Assembly (NCBI GenBank): GCA_937862885.1
Contig: CALMEE010000002.1
Span: forward strand, 1-64,000
Reading direction: 5' to 3'
DNA from: an uncultured Planctomycetaceae bacterium
GTDB taxonomy: Bacteria; Planctomycetota; Planctomycetia; Pirellulales; Pirellulaceae
DNA: 64,000 nucleotides
This document shows, in pieces, positions 1-8,241 of this stretch. The first letter of the stretch is position 1, and every line of letters starts with the position of its first letter. Under the pieces are notes generated by a model. The model was given only the letters and a program-made list of their open reading frames with translations. It did no database searches and had not been told where the DNA came from. A program made the position numbers and the translations under genes.

Positions 1-55
1 CCAAATAGGCCCGTTTGACCGTAATCACGCTGACCGCCAGTTCCGCCGCCAATTG
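1..55 (+). repeat. 55-bp direct repeat, copy 1 (probable assembly overlap at a contig end)
   Basis: Bases 1-55 are identical to bases 3448-3502, which lie inside the GntR regulator gene. The two copies diverge at the next base (ggga here, tcta there). In copy 1 the bases read as an open frame into the PLP-enzyme fragment, but the encoded peptide does not look like that family; the family resemblance begins after the repeat. A match of exactly 55 bases at a sequence end fits a shared k-mer of a de Bruijn assembly better than biology. Confidence 0.8.
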
Positions 56-313
56 GGGACGATCGACCGCGCTAATCGCTTTATGGAAAGATTGCAGAAC
101 CAACATTCGTTCGGCTTCATGGCGGTCAGTTTGGGCTACTTTGAAACGCTGATGAGCTGTTCCGGAAGTTCGACATCGAGCGAGTTGACGGAAGATGAAC
201 AACGAGTCGCCGGGATCTCGCCAGGGCTGGTGCGTATTAGCGTTGGCTTAACCGGCAGTATTGAACAGCGCTGGGAACAATTAAGCGACACGCTGGCCTA
301 CATCGATACGTAG
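2..313 (+). CDS. C-terminal fragment of a Cys/Met-metabolism PLP-dependent enzyme
   Basis: This is the 3' end of a fold-type I PLP enzyme of the cystathionine gamma-synthase / methionine gamma-lyase group, which makes or cleaves C-S bonds in sulfur amino acid metabolism. The visible part has the family's C-terminal pattern: an AVSLG motif followed by a Ser/Thr-rich loop (SCSGSSTSS) and an ISPGLVRISVGL segment, then a final helix. Active-site lysine and the PLP domain are outside the window. The frame is open to the left edge, but bases 1-55 duplicate sequence from 3448-3502, so the first 18 codons are probably not part of the real gene. Substrate cannot be decided from the fragment. Confidence 0.75.
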   Translation, partial: QIGPFDRNHADRQFRRQLGTIDRANRFMERLQNQHSFGFMAVSLGYFETLMSCSGSSTSSELTEDEQRVAGISPGLVRISVGLTGSIEQRWEQLSDTLAYIDT

Positions 314-472
314 TGGTTGCCGGTGCAAATCGCGCTTACTTGTCGTTTGCAAATTATCGATGTCGCAAACTTGCTTTGATCATTGTTGATTTCAGCGCAT
401 TGCAGCCACGAGATATTGACGAATTCGAGGTTGCCACGACGAGGGGGACATTTTTCAGCGGATGCTCCTCGT

Positions 473-1645
473 TCAAGGAAAAGTTCGCCTGCCGTTGAGC
501 ATCCAACCGATGGGGGTGTAACGCACAAAGACCAAATAAGTGGCTACGCAGAACAACCAAGCCCCGATCGTCACCACACACAGTTTTCCCCATACGACCC
601 AGGGAACGGGTATCAAAAGGGTCTGCAAAAAGAGCACGACTGGCAGGTGGATCAAGTACACCCAATATGACGAATCCGCACAGAACTTAAGCCAAGCATT
701 CGAGCGCGCAAGAAAACGCTGACCGATTAGCAAGGAAGTGATCGTTAATAAAACGGCAAGATAGGCAGTGAGCACACATTCCACCAAATACGATCCAGCG
801 GACAGTTGAGATTGGCCGGTCAAAATTATCTTAATGTCCAGCACAGGTAGCAGCCAATAATACGGTACAAATAACAGAGTACTTGCCAGCGCCATCCACC
901 AACAATAAGGCTGTAACTGGTCTAAGAAATCTTCATGGCCGAACAGCAGCCATCCCCCTAAATAAAACAAGCCATAGAACAAAAACGGCCACCACGTGGG
1001 GACGAACGATTCGGGGGCTGCAACTGGAAGGCCTCCTCCGAAGATTCCGGGAACTAATGCCAGTGGCGCAGATGCCAATAGCCATTTTCTGTTTAGTAGC
1101 TGTCCAAGCCTCAAGAAAATTCGACGAGTGAAACGACTGAAGGCGACGGCAATCGCTGAAAACATCAGCAAATAGTACAAGAACCACAAGTGCATTGTGC
1201 TCCAAGTTGGCGTGGCTTGAACGGCTTCAGGATTTTGACCAGCCGCGATAATGTACTGCAACAAACCTTCTGGCTGCTCGACATATGATACAGCAAATGC
1301 CAACACAATCATCATCCCCACCCACAATGGCGGGTAGAACAACAAGAAAGGCAAAGCGAGGCGAATCCCGCGATTCCAAATAAACGCTCTATGCCCGCGT
1401 CGCTCAATCAAAAGTTTAGCAAAGTAACCTGAGAGCAAGAAAAATAAGCTCATCCGAAACAGGTGAATCCACCAAATCGACGCGTCGATCGCCATGCTTC
1501 CGCGCCGATCAGTCGCCAACCACACGGAACGAGAAGGCTCGGCGTATGCCAAGGCACCATGTAGATACACGCCCAGCAACATCGCCAGCGCCCGCAGGTT
1601 GTCCAGGTAATGAACGCGCTGCGATTCGGTCGGTGGGCTGGACAT
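473..1645 (-). CDS. Acyltransferase 3 family membrane protein (OpgC/MdoC-like)
   Basis: An integral membrane acyltransferase of 390 residues, of the family that transfers acyl or succinyl groups to extracellular glycans. The N-terminus has the family signature (YLDNLRALAMLLGVYLHG, with Arg and His about residues 16-30) and a FFLLSGYFAK segment follows; about ten hydrophobic segments run to the C-terminus. The start is placed at the ATG at 1645 because it overlaps the permease stop as TAATG, a translational-coupling arrangement; a longer reading to 1750 would run through permease codons. It is the last gene of the GntR/ABC operon, suggesting envelope remodelling under the same regulator. Substrate is unknown. 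Confidence 0.85.
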   Translation of the reverse strand: MSSPPTESQRVHYLDNLRALAMLLGVYLHGALAYAEPSRSVWLATDRRGSMAIDASIWWIHLFRMSLFFLLSGYFAKLLIERRGHRAFIWNRGIRLALPFLLFYPPLWVGMMIVLAFAVSYVEQPEGLLQYIIAAGQNPEAVQATPTWSTMHLWFLYYLLMFSAIAVAFSRFTRRIFLRLGQLLNRKWLLASAPLALVPGIFGGGLPVAAPESFVPTWWPFLFYGLFYLGGWLLFGHEDFLDQLQPYCWWMALASTLLFVPYYWLLPVLDIKIILTGQSQLSAGSYLVECVLTAYLAVLLTITSLLIGQRFLARSNAWLKFCADSSYWVYLIHLPVVLFLQTLLIPVPWVVWGKLCVVTIGAWLFCVATYLVFVRYTPIGWMLNGRRTFP

Positions 1646-2319
1646 TAGACCAAGTCTCGGCTTCGGCACTGCCAGATTAAGGCGAACGCCAGCGAGGCCA
1701 AAATGACGCCGCCTTGTATGCACACAATTTGAATGACGATCGGGGGCCACGTTAGCGCGTCACTTTTGACTACCTCAGAAATCACTGGATGTTGGAAGAT
1801 CGATTTAAGGAACAGGTTAAACAATACGTTGCCCAATACCACCATGACAATCGTCCAGCCGACCGATTCCGTTAGCACGGCCGTCACAATCTGCACACAG
1901 AAGCTGGCCAACAAAAACAAGAACATCGGCACCAAGGCAACGAGCACACCGGGTTTGGCATCGGGTACGATGTAGATCAACACCGTCAGACAGGCCAACA
2001 TGCCGATCCACGGAATTAAGAATGAAGCCAGCACTACAGAAATCTTGGCGATGGAGTAGTCTAGCAAACTGACCGGCAGGCTCATGATAAAGGTCCGTGT
2101 CATATCGATCGGCTCAGCCAATAACAAGACACCGATCAGATGAATCCCGGCCGCTATTGTTACCGTTACCATCAAGATGAAGCCGATGAATCCCATCATC
2201 TCGCCAGGTATACAAGTGATCGCGGCACTGACCAGCCCTCCGACCAAGTAGCCAAATAGATACCGTCGACTAAGAAACAAATCTTTTAAAAACAAAAGTT
2301 GGACCGCTTGCGGGTTCAT
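1645..2319 (-). CDS. ABC-2 type transporter permease
   Basis: A 224-residue hydrophobic protein with about six predicted membrane segments and no soluble domain, the expected partner of the ATPase encoded just upstream. The ATG at 2319 overlaps the ATPase stop codon as ATGA; a TTG two codons earlier (2325) is possible but less likely. Its own stop overlaps the start of the acyltransferase gene. The small permease plus a GntR regulator resembles YtrA-type operons of Gram-positive bacteria, where the transporter responds to cell-wall-active compounds; that function here is inference. Confidence 0.85.
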   Translation of the reverse strand: MNPQAVQLLFLKDLFLSRRYLFGYLVGGLVSAAITCIPGEMMGFIGFILMVTVTIAAGIHLIGVLLLAEPIDMTRTFIMSLPVSLLDYSIAKISVVLASFLIPWIGMLACLTVLIYIVPDAKPGVLVALVPMFLFLLASFCVQIVTAVLTESVGWTIVMVVLGNVLFNLFLKSIFQHPVISEVVKSDALTWPPIVIQIVCIQGGVILASLAFALIWQCRSRDLV

Positions 2320-3239
2320 ACACAAATTTCCTCTCGACCGCGTTTGACGGCGGTAACAAAAATCTCTTCCAACGACATTGCCTCGGAGGCTTCCAGTGTT
2401 GCGCCAGACAACTTCAGTTGTCCTTCAATGGCGGGTTGATAACCATCCAACGTCATCACGCGCAGGTTGCCAAGAGTCGACTCCAATCGCAGGCCGTCGA
2501 TTGCTGGCGGCTGCCACCCTTGTGGTACATGTAACTTGAAGCGTCGCCACCGGTCCAAAAAGTCATCTCGGTTGTTGGTGGCAAGCAAACGGCCCCGATC
2601 GATAAAGGTGACCGTGTCGCTGATTTGCTCGACGTCTTGCGTATGATGTGACGAATACAAAATTGTTCGTGTTTCGTCATTGACGATCTGCATTAACTCG
2701 GTGAGGACTTCTTGCTTGGCAACCGGATCGAGCCCGTTTGTCGGCTCGTCGAGAATTAGCAGTTGAGGCCGCCGCGCGAGGATCAACAATAACATGGCTT
2801 TAACCCGCTGTCCGTGTGAAAGTCCTTTGACCTTTTGTTCCGCACTCAGCCCAAAACGATTGATAAGTTGTCGAGCATATTCGTTATCCCAAGTAGAGTA
2901 GAACGATCGGACGAACTGCATATGCCACCCCAGCGTTTCCGATTTGTACAGCCGCATGTCTTCCGAGAAGTAGCCAAGGTCTCGTTTGACTCTCGCTTGC
3001 CGTGAAGAAATCGGCTGACCCAAGATCGAAACGGATCCTCGGTCGGGCCTCACTAATCCCACCATGATGCGCATGGTGGTGGATTTTCCAGCTCCGTTTG
3101 GTCCGATCAAGCCGTTGACCTTGCCGGGTTCGATTTCCAAATCGATGTTTTCCAATCGAAAGTGTTGGTACGTTTTGGAGATGCCGCGCAGCGAAATCGC
3201 TGCGGTGAATTGCCTGAAAGCGGCAAGAGTTTTACTCAT
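2316..3239 (-). CDS. ABC transporter ATP-binding protein
   Basis: Nucleotide-binding subunit of an ABC exporter, 307 residues. Walker A GPNGAGKS is at about residues 46-53, an LSHGQ signature at 140-144 and Walker B LLILDEP at 160-166, followed by a switch histidine (YSSHH). The signature is a degenerate form of LSGGQ, as is common in YtrB-like subunits. The last 90 residues form an accessory domain. Its ATG overlaps the GntR gene stop by 4 bases (ATGA) and its stop overlaps the permease start, so the three genes are translationally coupled. It probably works as a dimer with the downstream permease. Confidence 0.92.
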   Translation of the reverse strand: MSKTLAAFRQFTAAISLRGISKTYQHFRLENIDLEIEPGKVNGLIGPNGAGKSTTMRIMVGLVRPDRGSVSILGQPISSRQARVKRDLGYFSEDMRLYKSETLGWHMQFVRSFYSTWDNEYARQLINRFGLSAEQKVKGLSHGQRVKAMLLLILARRPQLLILDEPTNGLDPVAKQEVLTELMQIVNDETRTILYSSHHTQDVEQISDTVTFIDRGRLLATNNRDDFLDRWRRFKLHVPQGWQPPAIDGLRLESTLGNLRVMTLDGYQPAIEGQLKLSGATLEASEAMSLEEIFVTAVKRGREEICV

Positions 3240-3634
3240 TGATTTTCCTTTTGAATCCTCTCATGGGCGCTGCCAAGCCGCCGCAGTAATTCAGTTTTGG
3301 TCAAGCCCAACAATATTCCTAACTCGGCCGCTTGATCCAAGTGTTCTTGCAACTCATGCTGGGCAATCGATGTTGTTAACCCAGGCTGGTCGGAAACCAC
3401 GGATCCTTTGCCGTGCCGAGTTGTGATTGTGCCTGCTCGTTCCAGTTCCAAATAGGCCCGTTTGACCGTAATCACGCTGACCGCCAGTTCCGCCGCCAAT
3501 TGTCTAATCGACGGCAGTTCTGTTCCTGGTGCTAAATCCCCCACGGCCACACGGCGTTGAATTTGCTCGAAGATCTGCAGATACAATGGCCGCGAGTCAA
3601 CCTGCGAGACGGTGAGCCAACTGTGCTTGTTCAT
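3236..3634 (-). CDS. GntR-family transcriptional regulator, YtrA type
   Basis: A short (132 residues) GntR protein: winged helix about residues 14-84 (PLYLQIFEQI, GTELPSIRQLAAEL, VKRAYLELERAG, HGKGSVV), then only a short helical dimerisation tail, which is the YtrA subfamily layout rather than FadR or HutC. It heads the operon with ABC ATPase, permease and acyltransferase. The start is the ATG at 3634 because a promoter at 3641-3670 lies immediately upstream, leaving no room for a leader; a longer frame to 3670 would start inside the -35 box. The repeated GTGTATA motif over the -10 region is a likely autoregulatory operator. Confidence 0.9.
   Translation of the reverse strand: MNKHSWLTVSQVDSRPLYLQIFEQIQRRVAVGDLAPGTELPSIRQLAAELAVSVITVKRAYLELERAGTITTRHGKGSVVSDQPGLTTSIAQHELQEHLDQAAELGILLGLTKTELLRRLGSAHERIQKENQ
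3448..3502 (+). repeat. 55-bp direct repeat, copy 2 (inside the GntR gene)
   Basis: Identical to bases 1-55. Here the sequence is intact coding sequence of the winged-helix domain of the GntR regulator, so this copy is the native one. Confidence 0.8.
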
Positions 3635-3640
3635 ATACAC

Positions 3641-3670
3641 AGTATACACACAGTGCATTTCGCCGGTCAA
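3641..3670 (-). promoter_or_regulatory. Sigma-70-type promoter of the GntR/ABC operon, probable leaderless start
   Basis: Read on the minus strand: TTGACC (3665-3670), an 18-base spacer, then TATACT (3641-3646). The ATG at 3634 begins six bases after the -10 box, where transcription would start, so the mRNA is probably leaderless. A GTGTATAC/GTGTATAT repeat overlaps the -10 box and is a good candidate operator for the GntR protein. Confidence 0.65.
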
Positions 3671-3758
3671 GTGGGAATCTTGGCCGAAATTGTGGCTCGG
3701 AGAAGTGATGCGTGGAAAATTTGTGAAACGCTTGAGAAAGTGTTGCCAATAGACGAGT

Positions 3759-6700
3759 TCACTTGATCGAATCCAGCAACTCTAGAAACTCGGGCAATTC
3801 TTGCAGTGACTTGAGGTCGGGGTCATTACGCAAGCGCTGTACGTCGTCTAAGCCCATTTCTACCAGCGTCTTTAAAATTTCGATCGAGCGCTGGGAATGA
3901 GACTCGTCCAAAGTATTGCCGAATGCGACCGCGTGAATCCTGGCACGGGCGAACAGCGTTGGGGCTTCAAGGACGGCAGCCAATGAGTCAGCAATTTCAA
4001 TGGCGCGTTCCGTTTCTCCAGCTCTGACCAAACTTTGTGCAGTCTTGCTTCGATAAACGGTATTTTCGCCGAGAGGATAGAGACTGGCCAAGGTGTCCCA
4101 GTCTTTGGCGGCAAGGGCATGGCTGTTGGAGGCATCGAGGCTTTCGGCCCGACGCTGGAGGGCGTTCTGCAAGTATGCCAGCAAAGTTCTATTATTAGGC
4201 TGCTGTTCGCGGGCGGAAACCAATCCATCGATGGCCTGATCAAGCAGTTCAATCGCCGCTGCATAAGTTTTGGAAGCAATTTGCGATTGGCTGCGATTGA
4301 CCAGATTTCCGCACCACGATGTTTGAACCAAGAGATTTTCGGGAAACATCTTGCTGAGAGGCTCGAGAACGGCGGTTGCGGCCTGCAAGTTGCGGGTGGC
4401 AGCGTCATCGTCACGTATCTTCGTATGCAGAATCCACAAATTGGTGTGCGCACCCGCTAGATCAAGCGGCCCCGATGGATTCTTCGGTGCGACTGCCGCC
4501 AGCTTTTCAAGTTCGGGGAGGACCTCTTCGTAAGCCTTTGCCGCAGCCTGAAAATCATACAACTGCTCGTGAGCTAAGCCTACAAACATTCCCAAGCGGC
4601 AGTAGCGGTTCGCTTGGGCATGAAGCTCTGGGTGTTGCTGAATGACTTCCCGCTGATGAGCAAACGCCGTTTGGTAAACAGTGAGGGCTGCTTGTGAATC
4701 ACCTCCGTTGAGCAACATTTCGGCGAGGCTCCAGTAACAGTCGACGCGCCGTGCCTGGTGGCTCAATTCATCTGGCTGTCGGATGATTACGTGATCGATC
4801 AACTGGGCGGCGCGTTGGTATAAGTCTCGAACGGTTTTGAAGTCGCGCTCGCGTTGGGCAGCGCTTGCGCTGTTCTCGAGGCACCGCGCCAATCCGAGCA
4901 GATTATTTATGTCGTCAGGGTATTTTTGCACGAGCGGGTCGGCAATGGCAATCGCACCGTCCAACTCTTGTTTCGCCAGCTCCAAATCATTTGATTCTGC
5001 GAGTGCACGACCGAGGGAACTTCGGCGCAGGGCGTAGTCCAGCTGAAAACTGTTTGAGTCGGGAAAGTCGCTGGCCATTTTTCCGATCAACTCAGCGGCC
5101 TGGCGGAGTTGCTGAATCCGCTCGCTGTGTTTGCCCAGATGTTCAAGACAAACAGCCAAGTTGGCACAAAGGTCGGCCAAGCGCAGCCTGTATTCAGGGA
5201 TCAAAGGAAACTCGCCATGGAGTTTCTGGACGATATCACGAGCTGCCGAGTAATGCTGCAACGCCTGGGCAAAGTTGTTCTGTCGTTCATAGAGGTCACC
5301 CAATCCGTAGTGGCTGTGCGACAAATCGAGTCGAAAATCGGGATCAAGCGGATATCGTTTGACAAGATCTTCGCGCAAACTGAGCCCGCGCTTGTAGAGC
5401 TGTTCAGCGGATTCCGATTCACCAAGGGCCAAATAGAAATTACCTTGATTATTCAGATTGGCCGCAAGCGATTGGCTGAACTCAGAGTTGTCCGGGTGCA
5501 ATTGAACCAGTTCCGATTGCAACTCGCTGGCTCGACTGTAAGCCTGCTGCGCGAGTTTCGTTTCTCCTTTGGAGCGCCACACCACGCCCAGTGCATTCCA
5601 AAGATTCGCCTCGGCTTGCTGTAAACCGGAATCAGCTGGCGATTTCTTCCGGGCAGCAGCGATTTCGCCCCTCGCTAGTTCCAGTTGCTCGACAGCTTCG
5701 TTGAACTGACCGTCCACTCTTAATCGGACGGCCAGCCCCGTGCGGGCATCGGTCAATGAACGAATTAGAGAAGCAGGGGCGGAATCTAAGTCCAATCCCT
5801 CGGCGAGCAAGTCAACTGAACGTTGGTAACCCAGTTTTGCTTCACCAACTTCACCCAGTCTTTCGCGTAATTTCGCCACTCGGAATTGTCCTTCAGCGCG
5901 AGTCAGACGAGCCTGTTCGCTGTCACCCTGGGCCGTTGCAAATACTTCCCATTGCCGTAAAGCCTTTTGGAGTATCGCGCGATCATTGGGGGAGAGGATG
6001 GTTCGAGTACTGAACTGCTGCTCGACGAATTCATCGGTAAATGATTGCAGCGCCAACAGAGCCTGCTGAGTCGCGGCTTCGGCGTGGCGGCGCTGTTCGC
6101 GTTCGGCCAAACGCGCTTTGTTGGCGTTATTGCGCTCCGTGAGGGCTTGCCACATTCCCATGCTGGTGCCGCCGATTCCAGCCAACAGCGACAAAACGAC
6201 GACTGCGGCGGCAGCGACGGGTCCACGATGCTTTTTCAAAAACTTCTGCAGACGGTAGCGTCGACTGGGGGGTGCGGCCAATACCGGCTCGCCGACCAAA
6301 AATCGCCGGATATCAGCGGCAAATCCGCTGGCCGAATCGTACCGTCTCGTCCGATCCTTTTCCAGCGACTTCATCACAATCCAGTCCAACTCACCCCGCA
6401 CCAGCTTCGTCAACCGGCCCGGATCCGACTGGCGTTTAGCGCTAATTGCGGGCAAGCCTTCGTCGGTACTCAGTTTGCTGCTGGGTGTAGAAGGGTCGAC
6501 CTCGCGGATAATCCGCAGCACTTCATAGATGGCAGCTTTACCTAACTGATTCCTGTCGAATGGCAAACTGCCCGTCAACAGTTCGTACAGCACGACCCCA
6601 AGCGAATAAATATCGGTGCGCGTGTCGATATCCATTTGTTCAGTGTTCGCTTGCTCCGGTGACATGTAGATTGGTGTGCCGACAATGGCGCCGAAAGCTG

Positions 6701-7499
6701 TATTCAGAGACTTATCGGTCAACGCCTGACCCGTTGCTTTTGCCACTCCAAAATCGATCACTTTGGGAATGGCGCGCCCATCGATGACACCCACCAATAT
6801 ATTAGAAGGCTTGATATCCCGATGGATGATGCCTTTTTGATGGGCGTGCTGGATGGCCTCGCAAACAGAAAGGAACAGTTCTAGTCGCTGGCGAACCGAC
6901 AGCCGATTTTGGTCACAATACGCGGTGATCGGAACGCCGCGGACCAGTTCCATGACGAAGAATGGCAACCCGAAGGGTAATGCGGTACCACCGTCCAGAA
7001 TTCGTGCGATGTTGGGATGATCCATCACGGCGAGAGCCTGGCGTTCTGCTTCAAAGCGGGCGACCACGAGCTTCGAATCGGCACCAGAACGAATCAGCTT
7101 CACCGCCACCTTGCGTCGTACAGGCTCAGTTTGATCGGCCATCCAGACCGTCCCCATTCCACCTTCGCCGATCATTTGGATCAGTTTGTACCGTCCCGCG
7201 ATGACCATTCCCGCCTCAACCGCTGCGGTCGGAGAAGCCTGAACAGGCGCGTCGGAAAAAGACAGGCCATCGCCATCGTCGTGTATTGGGTAATCGGACG
7301 TACCTGCCAAGGAATCATTCTTGCTATGCGTAGGTTCATCGACCCCCTGCTGCCGAGATTGCAGGTTCAACTCCCTCTCGACTGCCCGTAACAATTCAAC
7401 ATCTCCTCCACAGAGTCGCTCAAGTTGCCCTGCTCGCTGCGCAAGGGGCAGTGCCGCTAGTAACTGAATGATCTCTTGGATTCGACTGGATTCGGCCAT
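3759..7499 (-). CDS. Membrane-anchored Ser/Thr protein kinase with TPR array
   Basis: A 1246-residue Hanks-type kinase of the Pkn family found in large numbers in planctomycetes. The kinase domain (about residues 105-395) has the glycine loop GEGGMG, VAVKL, the catalytic loop HRDIKPSN and DFGVAK in place of DFG. A transmembrane segment follows (about 420-445), then a long series of TPR-like helical repeats to the C-terminus. Thus the kinase is cytoplasmic and the TPR part lies across the membrane, or the reverse. The start is the ATG at 7499, giving the usual N-terminal helical region; a longer frame to 7595 has no support. It lies upstream of, and on the same strand as, the GntR operon, which has its own promoter. 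Target proteins are unknown. Confidence 0.93.
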   Translation of the reverse strand: MAESSRIQEIIQLLAALPLAQRAGQLERLCGGDVELLRAVERELNLQSRQQGVDEPTHSKNDSLAGTSDYPIHDDGDGLSFSDAPVQASPTAAVEAGMVIAGRYKLIQMIGEGGMGTVWMADQTEPVRRKVAVKLIRSGADSKLVVARFEAERQALAVMDHPNIARILDGGTALPFGLPFFVMELVRGVPITAYCDQNRLSVRQRLELFLSVCEAIQHAHQKGIIHRDIKPSNILVGVIDGRAIPKVIDFGVAKATGQALTDKSLNTAFGAIVGTPIYMSPEQANTEQMDIDTRTDIYSLGVVLYELLTGSLPFDRNQLGKAAIYEVLRIIREVDPSTPSSKLSTDEGLPAISAKRQSDPGRLTKLVRGELDWIVMKSLEKDRTRRYDSASGFAADIRRFLVGEPVLAAPPSRRYRLQKFLKKHRGPVAAAAVVVLSLLAGIGGTSMGMWQALTERNNANKARLAEREQRRHAEAATQQALLALQSFTDEFVEQQFSTRTILSPNDRAILQKALRQWEVFATAQGDSEQARLTRAEGQFRVAKLRERLGEVGEAKLGYQRSVDLLAEGLDLDSAPASLIRSLTDARTGLAVRLRVDGQFNEAVEQLELARGEIAAARKKSPADSGLQQAEANLWNALGVVWRSKGETKLAQQAYSRASELQSELVQLHPDNSEFSQSLAANLNNQGNFYLALGESESAEQLYKRGLSLREDLVKRYPLDPDFRLDLSHSHYGLGDLYERQNNFAQALQHYSAARDIVQKLHGEFPLIPEYRLRLADLCANLAVCLEHLGKHSERIQQLRQAAELIGKMASDFPDSNSFQLDYALRRSSLGRALAESNDLELAKQELDGAIAIADPLVQKYPDDINNLLGLARCLENSASAAQRERDFKTVRDLYQRAAQLIDHVIIRQPDELSHQARRVDCYWSLAEMLLNGGDSQAALTVYQTAFAHQREVIQQHPELHAQANRYCRLGMFVGLAHEQLYDFQAAAKAYEEVLPELEKLAAVAPKNPSGPLDLAGAHTNLWILHTKIRDDDAATRNLQAATAVLEPLSKMFPENLLVQTSWCGNLVNRSQSQIASKTYAAAIELLDQAIDGLVSAREQQPNNRTLLAYLQNALQRRAESLDASNSHALAAKDWDTLASLYPLGENTVYRSKTAQSLVRAGETERAIEIADSLAAVLEAPTLFARARIHAVAFGNTLDESHSQRSIEILKTLVEMGLDDVQRLRNDPDLKSLQELPEFLELLDSIK

Positions 7500-7759
7500 G
7501 TTCGAAAACTCTAGGTGGCAGGGACTGGTGCAGTGTGCCTTCACCGAAACGTTGAGTTTACGCATGCCTGCACAAATTCGCCGCGCAAGTCCCACACTGA
7601 TTTTAGTTGTCGGCAGTTGGAATCACAACTATCGAGCGGCATTAACCAAGGCCTACTATTTACAGAAACCATGAAGAGCAGGCGCTTACCGGAGTCGTCG
7701 GAAATAACGAATCTCAGGACACTTCTCGCGGATCGCCGCCGAGGCTCGCCGCAAAATCG

Positions 7760-7846
7760 TTTCGTACTCAATGAAATGGTACTCGTGCTCGCAAACCCAC
7801 GCGGTTTCGAAAAGGAGTACGAGTACCGCACGAGCTGAGTACGAAA
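7760..7846. repeat. Compound imperfect palindrome built on GTACTC/GAGTAC
   Basis: The outer arms are perfect 11-mers (TTTCGTACTCA at 7760-7770 and TGAGTACGAAA at 7836-7846). The inner arms GGTACTCGTGCTC (7778-7790) and GAGTACGAGTACC (7815-7827) match at 12 of 13 positions. The hexamer GTACTC or its complement occurs five times in 87 bases. It could form a two-tier cruciform or RNA hairpin, or be an operator array. It lies 260 bases upstream of the kinase start. Confidence 0.7.
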
Positions 7847-8138
7847 ATCCAGTTGTTTTTGGCGATGGGCATAACTAGGTAATGGCGATCAGCGAGAATT
7901 GTCAATTGCAGCTGACCTTTTGGAGGGTCAAAATAAATTCTCCCGCCAATCCAACAATGGGAACATGAAGGCAAACAAGTCTAGAGCGTGCTCAGGGGTC
8001 TGGCGTCTTGCATGCGGCCTTAAAGATTGTTCAAAGGAGTCTTCAATAGCCGTATGCGATAACTCGAAGCGGGTATGCAGAAAGTTCGTCTGCCAACGCT
8101 GTATGTGCGTCCGTGCAGAGGTTTGATTTGGGGCATGA

Positions 8139-8175
8139 CGTAACCGTTCACGACGGAAGGTCATGAACGGTTACG
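8139..8175. terminator. Perfect 12-bp stem-loop downstream of the PEP-CTERM gene
   Basis: CGTAACCGTTCA (8139-8150) and TGAACGGTTACG (8164-8175) pair perfectly around a 13-base loop. A second nested pair, CATGAC and GTCATG, allows an alternative fold. It lies 67 bases beyond the stop of the minus-strand gene ending at 8242, a usual place for a transcript end, but no T-run follows on either strand, so intrinsic termination is not proven. Confidence 0.4.
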
Positions 8176-8241
8176 CTGCGGTCAACGACAGTAAATGCGC
8201 TATCGGGGCCAACGGTCTGAGGTCTATGCAAGGTGCTCCGC

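Larger units (their letters stand above)
7500..8241. other. Intergenic region with palindromes, no convincing gene
   Basis: This 742-base gap separates the PEP-CTERM protein gene (ends at 8242) from the kinase gene start at 7499. Short open frames on both strands look random. It contains the large imperfect palindrome at 7760-7846 and the hairpin at 8139-8175. The kinase promoter should lie in the left half, but I could not pick one with confidence. Confidence 0.6.

Noticed and set aside
1-3447. A 3.4-kb circular or tandem element closed by the 55-base repeat
   Set aside because: It would contain a truncated PLP gene and no replication or mobility gene; an assembly overlap explains it more simply.
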